DNA of 64,000 nt from JANNSX01 sp963741525 (GTDB lineage: Bacteria; Pseudomonadota; Alphaproteobacteria; Rhizobiales; Hyphomicrobiaceae). Every line of letters starts with the position of its first letter. The stretch's first letter is position 1. The stretch lies in assembly GCA_963741525.1 (NCBI GenBank), contig CAVUIW010000028.1, positions 310,001 to 374,000 on the forward strand. Reading direction: 5' to 3'. A program made the translations under genes and the position numbers. This document shows positions 24,415 through 33,234 of the stretch, in pieces. The notes beneath the pieces were generated by a model. That model was not told the DNA's origin, made no database searches, and worked only from the letters and a program-made list of their open reading frames with translations.

Positions 24415-25638
24415 TCACGCGACGTCGATCACGCCTTGCTCCGCCAGCCGGTCGATCTCGGCATCGCTCACGCCCAATCCGCTCAGCACCTCCCGTGTGT
24501 GTTCGGCAAAGCGCGGCGCGGCGTGATGGTGCACGACGGGCGTTTCTGAAAGCACGATGGGCGAGCGCACGCCGGGCACGGTTCCGCTCGCCGCATCCCT
24601 CGCCGGCAAATCCACTCTCACTCCGCGTGCTGCAATCTGTGGATCGGCGAAAACCTCGGCGAGGCTGTTGATTGGCCCAGCCGGCACATGACATTTTTCG
24701 AAGGCGTCGAGCAACTCGGCTCTCGTCATCAGCTTGGAGCGCTCGAACAGCATCGGGATCAGCACATCGCGGTTTCTCACACGATCCGCGTTGCTCTTGA
24801 AGCGGGCATCTTGCGCAAGCTCGATCACGCCGAGCACGCGGCACACATCGCTCCATTGCCGGTCGTTTCCTGTCGCGATGATGATGTGGCTGTCGGCGGT
24901 CGGAAACACCTGGTAGGGCACGATGTTGGGATGGGCGTTGCCCATGCGCGCCGGCGCCTTGCCCGAGACGAGGAAGTTCGAGGACTGGTTCGCGAGCACG
25001 CCGACGAGGCTGTCGAGCAGCGCCATGTCGACATGCTGGCCGCGCCCCGTCTCCTCGCGCACCTTGAGCGCCGCCTGAACGCCGATCACCGCGTAGAGGC
25101 CGGTGAAGATGTCGGCGAAGGCGACGCCGATCTTCATGGGCTCGCCATCGGCCGCGCCCGTCAAGTCCATGATGCCGCCCATGCCCTGGATCATGAAGTC
25201 GTAGCCGGCGCGGTGCGCATAGGGGCCGGTCTGGCCGAACCCGGTGATTGAGCAGTAGATGAGGCGCGGGTTGAGCTTCGAGAGGTTCTCGTAGTCGAGG
25301 CCATACTTCTTCAAGCCGCCGACCTTGAAGTTCTCGATCAGCACATCGGCGTCGGCGGCGAGTTTGCGAACGAGGGCTTGGCCCTCCGGTTTCTCGAAGT
25401 CGATGGCAATCGCGCGCTTGTTGCGGTTGCACGAATGGTAGTAGGCCGCGTCGAGTTGCTCGCCGTCCTTGCCCATGATGAAGGGCGGCCCCCAGGCGCG
25501 CGTGTCGTCGCCACCACCCGTGCGCTCGACCTTGACGACATCGGCGCCGAGATCCGCGAGCGTCTGTCCGACCCAAGGCCCCGCCAGGATGCGCGCGAGT
25601 TCGACGACTTTCAGGCTTTTGAGAGGGGGATTGGACAT
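24415..25638 (-). CDS. CaiB/BaiF family (class III) CoA-transferase
   Basis: 407 residues, normal for the family. N terminus LKSLKVVELARILAGPWVGQ and LGADVVKVERTGGGDDTR bind CoA; the catalytic Asp of class III enzymes is in VDMALLDSLVG (about residue 170-180), and GFGQTGPYAHRAGYDFMIQG is a hallmark. It moves CoA between carboxylic acids through a mixed anhydride. ATG 25638 was chosen; the 94 upstream in-frame codons overlap the yafK region and are non-homologous. Converges with the SDR; may belong to the same catabolic theme, e.g. activation of an imported acid. Substrate unknown. Confidence 0.92.
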   Translation of the reverse strand: MSNPPLKSLKVVELARILAGPWVGQTLADLGADVVKVERTGGGDDTRAWGPPFIMGKDGEQLDAAYYHSCNRNKRAIAIDFEKPEGQALVRKLAADADVLIENFKVGGLKKYGLDYENLSKLNPRLIYCSITGFGQTGPYAHRAGYDFMIQGMGGIMDLTGAADGEPMKIGVAFADIFTGLYAVIGVQAALKVREETGRGQHVDMALLDSLVGVLANQSSNFLVSGKAPARMGNAHPNIVPYQVFPTADSHIIIATGNDRQWSDVCRVLGVIELAQDARFKSNADRVRNRDVLIPMLFERSKLMTRAELLDAFEKCHVPAGPINSLAEVFADPQIAARGVRVDLPARDAASGTVPGVRSPIVLSETPVVHHHAAPRFAEHTREVLSGLGVSDAEIDRLAEQGVIDVA

Positions 25639-25726
25639 CGCAGCGCCTCGGGCGGGTCGGGGATGAGAACCCTGCCATAGCGGCTTTCGGCCAAATGGCA
25701 CAAGGGCACGGCCGCAGGACGCGAGA

Positions 25727-26864
25727 TCAGGGCTTGGCGCTGGCGGTCTTGCGCTTTTTGCCCGAGGCGATCGCATTGCGCTTGGGTTTTGCCGATTGGC
25801 GGAGCGCCACCCACTTCCGGCAACTGGCGAGCCGGGTATTGCAGCGCACGACAAGCCCGCCCTTGATGACGGCCTTGCCTTTGCGCTTGCCCGATTTTCC
25901 GGAGCCGGGCACCGAGGCATACTCGATGGGCGGCGGCAGCTTGCGCACCTCCTCGAGCCTGGAGCGGAGCGGGCCCATGCCGGATGTCTTGGTCTTGCTT
26001 TGGGGCGCCGTGCCGGTCGCGCTCGAGTTCAGGGATGACACTTGCAATCACAGGGCCGGCCGGCTGACAGGAGCGCTCGATCGCCAGACTGCCATCAGAG
26101 CTGCTCGTGCCCGCCTCGATCCGGTACTCGGCCTCGCAGACGCTGACCGTTGGCGGCGTTCGCGTCTCCTCGAAGAAATCGTAGGCGGGTTTCAGCCGCT
26201 TCCAGAAACTCGCCCAGGCGTCGTCATTGTATTTGGCGGCATTGGCGGTGGTCATGCGGAAGGGGAATACATGTACGGAGAAGCGTGGCTGGCCGCCATC
26301 GAAGGCTTCGGTCGCGATTTCGAACAGCTCGTCGACGACCCGATTTGTCATGGCATAGCAGCCGATCGAGCCGCAGCCGCCGTGAATGAGAATGGCCGAG
26401 CCGGTGCGGCCCTGGTCCGCGTCGTAGGCATTCGGGAAGGACAGATCGAAGCCGCGATACCAGCGGCCTGTCCAGCGGAGCTGGCTGGGCGAGACGGTAT
26501 AGAAGCCCTCCGGCGATTGGCGGTCGCCTTCGGCGAGCTTGGGGCCGAGCACGCCGTCATATTTGCAGATGGGATAGGTCTCGAACAGCGAGAACCGGCC
26601 GTCCTTCTGCATCCAAACCTCGAGGGCCGATTCCTCCTTGAAGATCCGGATGTAGATCGGCGCGCCGCGGCCGAAGCCCTGTTGCGTCATGCGCTCGGCG
26701 ATCTTGCCGAGCGATGGCATGGTGACGGGTGTGGCAGGCTGCACCTCGACCTCGAGGGCCGTGGCCGTGTGCGAGATGGCCATCGCCACGACGAGCCCGA
26801 GGAAACCAACTCGGCCCGCCAGGGCGCCGATCGCCCGATGTCTATGCCACAAACCAACCAACAC
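25727..26864 (-). CDS. YafK-type L,D-transpeptidase family protein, paralogue 1, one frameshift
   Basis: A signal sequence (GFLGLVVAMAISHTATA) is followed by the YkuD/YafK domain: IYIRIFKEESALEVWM, GDRQSPEGFYTVSPSQL, and the catalytic site ILIHGGCGSIGCYAMTN with His and Cys (about residues 164-180). At about 26035-26060 one extra base shifts the frame; the likely true C terminus is in the other frame and ends at 25727 (SLNSSATGTAPQSK, then a Lys/Arg-rich tail with VVRCNTRLASCRKW). In the uncorrected frame the protein would run to 25611 with a meaningless tail. Start is a GTG at 26864. It forms 3-3 cross-links or attaches proteins to peptidoglycan, by family knowledge. Confidence 0.8.
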
Positions 26865-26931
26865 GCGTCACGTTCCGCCGCAAAACACTCCGAAGGCAGA
26901 GGATACCAGATTGTTTTGGCAATCCCAATGG

Positions 26932-27792
26932 TTAACCCTGCCCACTCGTAAATGCCGGAACCGGCGAGCTGCAACCGCTGTCGATCGCCGCGCTGCCGTT
27001 GTCGCCGGCCGCGCCGGGCAGAAACGCATAACGGCCGCCGCAGACCCGGATCTTCGGCGGAACACCTGTGCTCTCGAAGTGGTCGTGCCCGGGCTTCAGA
27101 TCCTGCCAGAAGCCGTGCCAGCGATGCCCCTTGTAGAGCGCCAGATTGGCGTCCGTCATGCGGAACGGGAAGGACTGAACCTGAAAGCGCGTCTGTCCCT
27201 TGCCGAGCGCCGCCGTCACCAGCCGCCAGATTTCGTCCACCGCATCGTTGGTGACAGCAAAGCACCCGGCCGAGGAGCAGCCGCCATGCACCATGATGAA
27301 ATCGCCGGTGCGGCCATGGGTTTTATCGAACAGGTTCGGGTAGCCCAGATTGAACGAGCGGTGCCAGCGGCTCGCCGGATTGAGCTGCTTCTTGGAAACC
27401 GTATAGAAGCCCTCCGGCGCCTGCCGGTCGCCACGGCTGATCTTGGGGCCGAGCTCTCCTGCCCAGCGGCAGACGGGATAGCTTGCGAAGAGCTTGAAGC
27501 GGCTGCCCGACTGCATCCAGATCTCGAGCACGGACTCACGCTTGAAGATTCGGACGAGCACGGGGGCGCCGAGCGTGAGCCTGGCCTCGGCCAGACGATC
27601 CTTGAGCTTCGAGAGGTCCGGCATGCCGGTGAGCGGCAGGCCCTTCTTGTAGCGCTCGCGCAACTCGGCGCGCTCGGCCTTCATTCGCCACTGATCGGTT
27701 GTCTGGCGGTACTGCGCGGGGAGGTCGACCGCGACCATGGCGACGCTCAAGAGCCCGATCAAGAGCAGCAAGGAACGGATCGGCAGTCGCAT
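26932..27792 (-). CDS. YafK-type L,D-transpeptidase family protein, paralogue 2
   Basis: 286 residues from ATG 27792 (GGAGG lies 11 bases upstream). A signal anchor (SLLLLIGLLSVAMVAVDL) precedes the domain: VLVRIFKRESVLEIWM, GDRQAPEGFYTVSKKQLNP, and the active-site block FIMVHGGCSSAGCFAVTND with catalytic His and Cys. The C terminus retains the conserved CGGRYAF segment that is also present in the two neighbours. Full-length and unbroken, so the most reliable copy of the three along with paralogue 3. Confidence 0.88.
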   Translation of the reverse strand: MRLPIRSLLLLIGLLSVAMVAVDLPAQYRQTTDQWRMKAERAELRERYKKGLPLTGMPDLSKLKDRLAEARLTLGAPVLVRIFKRESVLEIWMQSGSRFKLFASYPVCRWAGELGPKISRGDRQAPEGFYTVSKKQLNPASRWHRSFNLGYPNLFDKTHGRTGDFIMVHGGCSSAGCFAVTNDAVDEIWRLVTAALGKGQTRFQVQSFPFRMTDANLALYKGHRWHGFWQDLKPGHDHFESTGVPPKIRVCGGRYAFLPGAAGDNGSAAIDSGCSSPVPAFTSGQG

Positions 27793-27865
27793 GGCCCTTC
27801 GCGCCTCCGGTCGATCTCCCGACACTTACGAAACAACAGCGCTACGGTTACCGCGGCTCGAGCCC

Positions 27866-28903
27866 TCAATCCCGCCGGTTCGACTTGTCCGGCACCGGTC
27901 CGGCGAGATCGGAGGGTACATCCAGTCCGAGCACGCTCATGTGGCGCTTGCGCGCCTTGGTCAAGCCATAGGGTGGCGGATTTGCGGCGGCCCACTGGGA
28001 TTGCTCGGCAGCGAGATTGCGCATCTTAGGTCCGGTGGCGACGATGCGTTTGGCCGCTGGCGTTCCGGGAACATAGTTTTCAACGAAAAGCTGCGGCTCC
28101 GGCCGCTCGAAGGCGGGGCAAGGTCCGTCCGCATCGACGCGGGCGAGCTCATCCGTGAACTTCACATTGACGAGGTAGTTGCGATTGCAGACGGCAACCT
28201 CGGGGGTTTGCCGCGTCGTCTCGAAATAGTCGTAGCCTTCCTTCAGGCGCTTCCAGAAGCGGATCCACTTGTGATCCTTGTGCCGCTTCATGTTCGCCTC
28301 CGTCATGTGGAACGGAAAGGCGTGAACGTAGAAGGCTTCCTGGCCCCCGGTCAGCGCCTCGCGGGCGAGGCCGTAGATCTCCTCGACGAGCGCGTCGGTC
28401 ATCGCGTAGCAGCCGGCCGAGCGGCAGTCGCCGTGCACCATCAGCGAATCGCCGGTGCGGCCGAGCGCGTTGTCGTACGCGTTGGGGAATCCCAGGTTGA
28501 AGGACAGATAGTACTTCGAGTTCGGATTCATCTGTGTCGAGGTGACCCTGTAGAACCCCTCCGGTGCCTGGCGGTCGCCCTCGAATTCCTTGGGTCCAAG
28601 ATCACCCGACCAATTGCAGATCGGATAGGTCTTGAAGTGGTAGTAGTGGCCGTCGTCGCGGACCTTCCAGACCTCGAGCTCCGACTCTTCCTTGAAGATG
28701 CGGACGAAGATCGGGGCGGCTGGCGTCATGCCCTTGGCACCCAGCAGGTGCATGGCCTCTTGGGAGAGCGGCTTCATGGCCGCCGGGGTTTCCACAATCT
28801 GACTGCAGCCGGCCGCCAGCAAAGCGGCAGCCATAGCAAGCCCTACGCGGGACAATCGCTTGCTCATCAAACGCCGTACGATGTTTCTCAGACGCGCTTT
28901 CAC
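27866..28903 (-). CDS. YafK-type L,D-transpeptidase family lipoprotein, paralogue 3
   Basis: 345 residues from GTG 28903; ATG 28867 would give a more typical lipoprotein signal (MSKRLSRVGLAMAAALLAAG-C). The lipobox LAAGC implies an outer- or inner-membrane lipoprotein. Domain: IFVRIFKEESELEVWK, GDRQAPEGFYRVTSTQMNP, and the catalytic block LMVHGDCRSAGCYAMTD. Note Asp replaces the second Gly of HGGC in the paralogues. A long C-terminal extension (about 90 residues) is unique to this copy. A perfect CtrA-type box lies 31-46 bases upstream of the GTG. Confidence 0.88.
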   Translation of the reverse strand: MKARLRNIVRRLMSKRLSRVGLAMAAALLAAGCSQIVETPAAMKPLSQEAMHLLGAKGMTPAAPIFVRIFKEESELEVWKVRDDGHYYHFKTYPICNWSGDLGPKEFEGDRQAPEGFYRVTSTQMNPNSKYYLSFNLGFPNAYDNALGRTGDSLMVHGDCRSAGCYAMTDALVEEIYGLAREALTGGQEAFYVHAFPFHMTEANMKRHKDHKWIRFWKRLKEGYDYFETTRQTPEVAVCNRNYLVNVKFTDELARVDADGPCPAFERPEPQLFVENYVPGTPAAKRIVATGPKMRNLAAEQSQWAAANPPPYGLTKARKRHMSVLGLDVPSDLAGPVPDKSNRRD

Positions 28904-28933
28904 GCCGACAGCCCCAACATCGATTCGTTTAGG

Positions 28934-28949
28934 TTAATATAGCCTTAAC
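28934..28949. promoter_or_regulatory. CtrA-type binding site (TTAA-N7-TTAAC)
   Basis: TTAATATAGCCTTAAC matches the full alphaproteobacterial CtrA consensus TTAA-N7-TTAAC with exactly seven spacer bases. It lies immediately upstream of the first yafK gene of the leftward cluster (start 28903), suggesting cell-cycle control of these transpeptidases. Confidence 0.65.
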
Positions 28950-29073
28950 GCCCGCCTTGGAAGACCCGCAGTGTGGAGGGTTCGCAGCCGATCACCACGG
29001 GAAATCAACAGCTTCCGGCAAGCTACAAAATCATTGCGGCGCGAGTGAGAAAAGCGGCGGTTTGGCTTGGCGC

Positions 29074-29113
29074 ACGTCTTCACGGCGAACCGGTGGCCAC
29101 TTCGCCTGGACGT
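29074..29113. repeat. RIME-like palindrome downstream of accA
   Basis: Imperfect palindrome with outer arms ACGTC / GACGT and an inner stem GGCGAA / TTCGCC around CCGGTGGCCAC. It ends 4 bases before the accA stop side at 29117 and could serve as the accA transcript end. Same core as at 13050, 30121 and 45558. Confidence 0.7.
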
Positions 29114-29116
29114 CAG

Positions 29117-30076
29117 CTAAAGCGACCGCCCGATCGACATGAATTTCTCGTGACGCAGGCGGCGGACCTCTTCGTGCGAGCGGCCGTCGAACTCGGCGAG
29201 CGTCTCGGCGATGGCATCGCCCGCGGCCTCGATAGCGGCCTGCGGATCGCGATGGGCGCCGCCGGTCGGCTCTTCGATGATCCGATCGATAATCCCCAAG
29301 CGCAAAAGGTCTTGCGCGGTGATCTTCATGCTGTTGGCCGCGTCCTCGGCCTTGTCCGAGTTGCGCCAGAGGATCGAGGCGGCGGCTTCGGGTGATGCCA
29401 CCGTGTATATGGAATGTTCGAGCATAAGCACGCGGTTCGCCGTTGCGATCGCGATGGCGCCGCCCGAGCCGCCCTCGCCGATGACGAGCGCGACGATCGG
29501 CACGCCGAGCGCCAGGCATTGGTCGGTCGAGCGGGCGATGGCCTCGGCCTGGCCGCGCTCCTCGGCTTCGACCCCGGGATAGGCCCCGGCCGTGTCGATG
29601 AAGGTGACGAGGGGTAGCGAGAAGCGTTCGGCGAGATCCATGAGGCGTTGGGCCTTGCGATACCCCTCGGGCTTGGCCATGCCGAAATTGTGCCGGACGC
29701 GGCCTTCCATGTCCGAGCCCTTCTCATGGCCCAGGACGACCACGGCACGACCACGGAACCAGCCCGTGCCGCCGATGATGGCCGGGTCCTCGCCATAATG
29801 CCGATCGCCCGCAAGTGGTGTGAAGTCGGTGACGAGCTTTTCGAGGTAGTGCGAGAAATGAGGCCGGTCCTGGTGGCGCGCGACCTTGGTTTTCTGCCAG
29901 GGCGTCAGCTTGCCGTAGATTTCCTCGAGCGCGGTTTTGGCTTTCTGCTCGAGCTTGCCGATCTCGTCGCCGATCGGAACGCCACCCTTCTGGCCGATGA
30001 GCGTGCGCAGCTCGACAACCTTGTTCTCGAGCTCGGCCACCGGCTTTTCGAAATCGAGGTAGGTTCGAAGCTTCAT
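29117..30076 (-). CDS. accA: Acetyl-CoA carboxylase carboxyltransferase subunit alpha
   Basis: 319 residues, normal AccA length. With AccD it transfers carboxyl from biotin to acetyl-CoA, the first step of fatty-acid synthesis. Hallmarks: N-terminal coiled helix LDFEKPVAELENKVVEL, ARHQDRPHFSHYL, GHEKGSDMEGRVRHNFGMAKPEGYRKA (segments around residues 117-143), FIDTAGAYPGVEAEERGQAEAIA and GEGGSGGAIAI (oxyanion glycines). Monocistronic on the reverse strand, between two RIME-like palindromes. Confidence 0.97.
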   Translation of the reverse strand: MKLRTYLDFEKPVAELENKVVELRTLIGQKGGVPIGDEIGKLEQKAKTALEEIYGKLTPWQKTKVARHQDRPHFSHYLEKLVTDFTPLAGDRHYGEDPAIIGGTGWFRGRAVVVLGHEKGSDMEGRVRHNFGMAKPEGYRKAQRLMDLAERFSLPLVTFIDTAGAYPGVEAEERGQAEAIARSTDQCLALGVPIVALVIGEGGSGGAIAIATANRVLMLEHSIYTVASPEAAASILWRNSDKAEDAANSMKITAQDLLRLGIIDRIIEEPTGGAHRDPQAAIEAAGDAIAETLAEFDGRSHEEVRRLRHEKFMSIGRSL

Positions 30077-30120
30077 TCCGTGCTGCTTTCCTGACCCTCG
30101 GGACGAGTTACTTGGTTTTG

Positions 30121-30166
30121 AGCACGTTCTTGCGGCGAACCGGTATCCACTTCGCCTAAACGTGCT
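30121..30166. repeat. RIME-like palindrome between xerD and accA
   Basis: AGCACGTT / AACGTGCT outer arms and GGCGAA / TTCGCC inner stem around CCGGTATCCAC, the same loop as the element at 13050. It lies upstream of accA and downstream of xerD on their common strand. Confidence 0.7.
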
Positions 30167-30221
30167 CCAGTCGGGGCGAAGTTGACGATATGCCCGCCCA
30201 AGTCAAGCGAACCGGCCATGG

Positions 30222-31178
30222 TTATCCGTTGTCTAGATTGGGTTTAGGAACCCGTTTTGCCAGGGGATGGTGATCGTTAACGAGCTTCTTGAGCCGCTCC
30301 TCCAGCACGTGGGTGTAGATCTCGGTCGTCGAGATGTCGGCATGCCCGAGGAGCTGTTGGACGGCCCTCAGATCCGCGCCCCGGTCGAGGAGGTGGCTCG
30401 CGAAGGCGTGCCTCAGAACGTGGGGGGAGACCCGCTCCGGATCGAGCCCGGCTGCCGAGGCGAGCGCCTTCAGCTCCTGGCCGACGTGCTGACGCGTGAG
30501 GTGTCCGGACGCGCCATGGGACGGGAACAGCCATTTCGAGGGCTTGGCGCCGGCGATTTGAGCTGCCTCGGCCGCGAGATAGGCGCCAAGCGCCACCCGG
30601 GCGTGGCTCGACATCGGAACCAGCCGCTCGCGCCCGCCCTTGCCCTTGATGGTAAGCACCCGCTCGTCGCCATCGAGTACGCGGCGGGCAAGCGAGACGA
30701 GCTCCGAGACGCGCATGCCCGTCGCATAGAGGAGTTCGATCAGGGCCGCGAGCCGCAGTGCCGATAGCCGCTCCCGGCCAACGGCCGCTTCGGCATTGGT
30801 CATCGCCGCCACCATCAGCCGGTCGACCTCGGCAACCGAAAGAATGCGCGGCAGCGGCCGCTCGCGTTTGGGGCCTGCAACCTTCTCGGCCGGGTTCTCC
30901 TTGAGGCGGCCCTCGGCTTCCAGGAATTTGAAAAGCTGACGGATCGCCGACAGCCGCCGCGCCCGGGAGGTCGCCGCCAAGCCCCCCTGGCCGAGCCCCT
31001 GCATGTAGCGGCGCATGTGAGCCGGGCTGACATCGAGGAGCGCGAGACCTTCATCGTCGAGGAAGGTCGCGAAGTGCTCGAGATCGCGGCGGTAGGCCTC
31101 CAGCGTATTCTCCGAGGCGCCGCGCTCCGCGCTCAGCATCTCGAGGAAATTCCGTGCCTCGCCGAGCGTGCCGGTCAT
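30222..31178 (-). CDS. xerD: Site-specific tyrosine recombinase XerD
   Basis: 318 residues. N-terminal SAM-like core-binding domain (FLEMLSAERGASENTLEAYRRDL region) and catalytic domain with Arg in ATGMRVSELVSL, Lys in IKGKGGRERLVP, HVLRHAFASHLL (His/Arg box), LLGHADISTTEIYTHV (His and nucleophile Tyr). It resolves chromosome dimers at dif with XerC. Placed between accA and the aroK region, the order found in many Hyphomicrobiales, which supports XerD rather than XerC or an integrase. No mobile-element genes are adjacent. Confidence 0.93.
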   Translation of the reverse strand: MTGTLGEARNFLEMLSAERGASENTLEAYRRDLEHFATFLDDEGLALLDVSPAHMRRYMQGLGQGGLAATSRARRLSAIRQLFKFLEAEGRLKENPAEKVAGPKRERPLPRILSVAEVDRLMVAAMTNAEAAVGRERLSALRLAALIELLYATGMRVSELVSLARRVLDGDERVLTIKGKGGRERLVPMSSHARVALGAYLAAEAAQIAGAKPSKWLFPSHGASGHLTRQHVGQELKALASAAGLDPERVSPHVLRHAFASHLLDRGADLRAVQQLLGHADISTTEIYTHVLEERLKKLVNDHHPLAKRVPKPNLDNG

Positions 31179-31187
31179 GACCTATCC

Positions 31188-32933
31188 TCAGCCGCCGGCC
31201 CGGCGGGGCCAAACGGGATAGAGTGCTTCGAAGGCGAGTTGTCGCGCCTCCCGCTCCATGCCGATCTTTTTCAACGCACGCAGCGTATCCCCCAAGGCCA
31301 GCTGATGAGTGCCGCCCGGTCCGCCCTTGGCTAACGTCAGCACGACGAGCAGCACGGTGCGCGGCCGGTCGCCTTTGCGAGCCGTCTCCTGCAGCTCGGA
31401 GAGGAGGCCGGTCTCCGGCAGGTCGCCGGAATCGGATTGAGCGCCGCTTCCCGCCGCCTCCCAGACCGGGATCGGCACATTGTACTCGAGCGCGTCGAGG
31501 ACGGTAACGAGCCGCTGCAACACATCCGGCGGGAACACGCCCGCTCTGATCGCGGGCTCCAGCTCGGCAAGCGCGCCGCGACTGACATCGCCGGATTGCG
31601 CAATGTCGGCCAGCACCAGCCAATGGCCGAGGCCCAGCCGGCCGCCGGTGGTATCGAGGTCCTCATCCCGCCTGATCCACTCCTGGGCGTCGGCCGTCCG
31701 GCCGGCAGTGACCAGGATCTCGACGGCCGATTCGGCAAACCAGCCGATCTCGCCGACTTGCGGCAGGTCTTCGACCGCATCGGCGAGCAGCGCCGCGGCA
31801 CCGGCCCCCAGGCCCTCGCGCGAGGTCTCGTCGAGCATGGCGCGGATGTAGCGCGCCTTGCGCAGCATCGCCCGCTCTTCAAGGGCCGCTTGGTAGAGCA
31901 CCGCCCGCCTTAGCGGGCCCTCGGCCTCCTGGGCGAGCGGATTTTGCAGGAGTTCGGGCGCAAGCTCGATCGCCTGATAAGCTTCTGCAAGGGTCGAGGC
32001 GGGGAGGAGATGGGCTGCCAAGGCCAGCTCGACCGCTTCTGCCCGGCTTTCCGGATCGCGAGCCGGATCTGCCGTCAGCGCCGCCACGGCATCAGGTAAG
32101 GGACGGTCGCCCAGTTCCGCTCGCCTCGCGGGCCGGACGAGTCCGGCGAGGCGCGCATCGATCAGATCGAGCGACCGATCGGTCGGCAAGTCAGGGGTCG
32201 TGCCCGTGCTCAGGCTATCGAGAACGGCGAGCGCGATTGGCCGGTCGATGCCGGTTTCGCGGAGCACGTCGGCGGCCAGCGCCGTTTGGGTCTCGTCCTT
32301 CGAGAGCGCGGCGCAGAAAGCCGCCATGGCGACGAAATCCGAACGGTCGGTCTTGTCGAGCTTGACGGCCATTGCCGCTGGCACCCGACGGAGCAGCGGG
32401 CAGGCTTGCGAGCCGTCGCCGGTGGCGAGCGCCGCCTTGGCCGCGACCAGGGCGATAGCCGGATCATCGGTGGGGAGCGAGGCCAGCAGGCTGGCCGCAT
32501 CGGCCGCCCACCCCTGGTCGAGGAGGCTGAGCGCGCGAAATGCCATGACCTCCGCATTGGATTCCGGCCCGCCCTTCAGCAACTGGCGCCAGAGGGCCGC
32601 CAACATCGCCGAGCCGAGCGGGCGCGGCATCTCGGCTTCGAGGCGACGCGCTTCCTTGAGTTGAAGGCCGAGCCAGCGTTGGCCGCCGGAGGAGGGCGTG
32701 GCGGTCTCGCCGGAGACCCCCGGTTGCGGGTCGCCGGGTTGGGCGTCAGGCGATGCTTCACCATCGAGGGGCGGCAGATCGGAGCTTTCGATGGCGACAT
32801 CTTCCCCCGCGGCACGAGCTGGAGGCGTCGCGAATGGGGCCAGCACGAGCGCAACCAGGATCCAGCCGCCAGCAATCAGCGCCGCAATCCTTGGCCGGTA
32901 CTTGGGGTTATGGAGTCCTGATGCGCACGCCAT
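31188..32933 (-). CDS. Conserved alpha-helical periplasmic protein of unknown function
   Basis: 581 residues from ATG 32933. A signal-like segment (IAALIAGGWILVALVLAPFATPPARAAG) precedes an almost fully helical Ala/Leu-rich protein that resembles TPR-like helical repeats without clean motifs (for example ADAASLLASLPTDDPAIALVAAKAALATG; shown here only as a description of a helix-turn-helix repeat near residue 140). It overlaps the upstream 48-residue gene by 26 bases in another frame. It is conserved in position between xerD and aroK in this group; function unknown. Confidence 0.72.
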   Translation of the reverse strand: MACASGLHNPKYRPRIAALIAGGWILVALVLAPFATPPARAAGEDVAIESSDLPPLDGEASPDAQPGDPQPGVSGETATPSSGGQRWLGLQLKEARRLEAEMPRPLGSAMLAALWRQLLKGGPESNAEVMAFRALSLLDQGWAADAASLLASLPTDDPAIALVAAKAALATGDGSQACPLLRRVPAAMAVKLDKTDRSDFVAMAAFCAALSKDETQTALAADVLRETGIDRPIALAVLDSLSTGTTPDLPTDRSLDLIDARLAGLVRPARRAELGDRPLPDAVAALTADPARDPESRAEAVELALAAHLLPASTLAEAYQAIELAPELLQNPLAQEAEGPLRRAVLYQAALEERAMLRKARYIRAMLDETSREGLGAGAAALLADAVEDLPQVGEIGWFAESAVEILVTAGRTADAQEWIRRDEDLDTTGGRLGLGHWLVLADIAQSGDVSRGALAELEPAIRAGVFPPDVLQRLVTVLDALEYNVPIPVWEAAGSGAQSDSGDLPETGLLSELQETARKGDRPRTVLLVVLTLAKGGPGGTHQLALGDTLRALKKIGMEREARQLAFEALYPVWPRRAGG

Positions 32934-33054
32934 AGACCGGCTTGCTGATCTCTCGCGCCTCGGGCTCGAGCACGACGGCTGCTGCATAGAGCCCCGCATA
33001 GAGCACACCCACGACCACGCCCAAGACCGCCAGGAATCTGAAAAGACTGGGCAT
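32908..33054 (-). CDS. Small single-helix membrane protein
   Basis: 48 residues: MPSLFRFLAVLGVVVGVLYA opens directly into a membrane helix (about residues 5-28), followed by VVLEPEAREISKPVYGVRIR. Similar small proteins with an LFRFL-helix-EPEPRE pattern occur next to aroK in related genomes, which is why it is called despite its size. Its 3' end overlaps the downstream 581-residue gene by 26 bases, consistent with coupling. Confidence 0.6.
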   Translation of the reverse strand: MPSLFRFLAVLGVVVGVLYAGLYAAAVVLEPEAREISKPVYGVRIRTP

Positions 33055-33234
33055 GCACCGGCTCTTCCGCTCGAATATCTTGTGCGGCTTTTTGGCTCTA
33101 TTGTGTCCCCCTGTTAGCCTTGGCGGTCTCGCGGGGCAAGCGTCATCGGCAGCCCGACCCGTTGTGCGAGGGCTGCGAATGTGAAACAGACGGCTAAGCC
33201 GTGCAACTTTCACCGACTGAGCGCGATCACCTCA

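Noticed and set aside
30222..31178. Phage or integrative-element integrase
   Set aside because: Size, sequence and placement next to accA fit housekeeping XerD; no att site or phage genes around.
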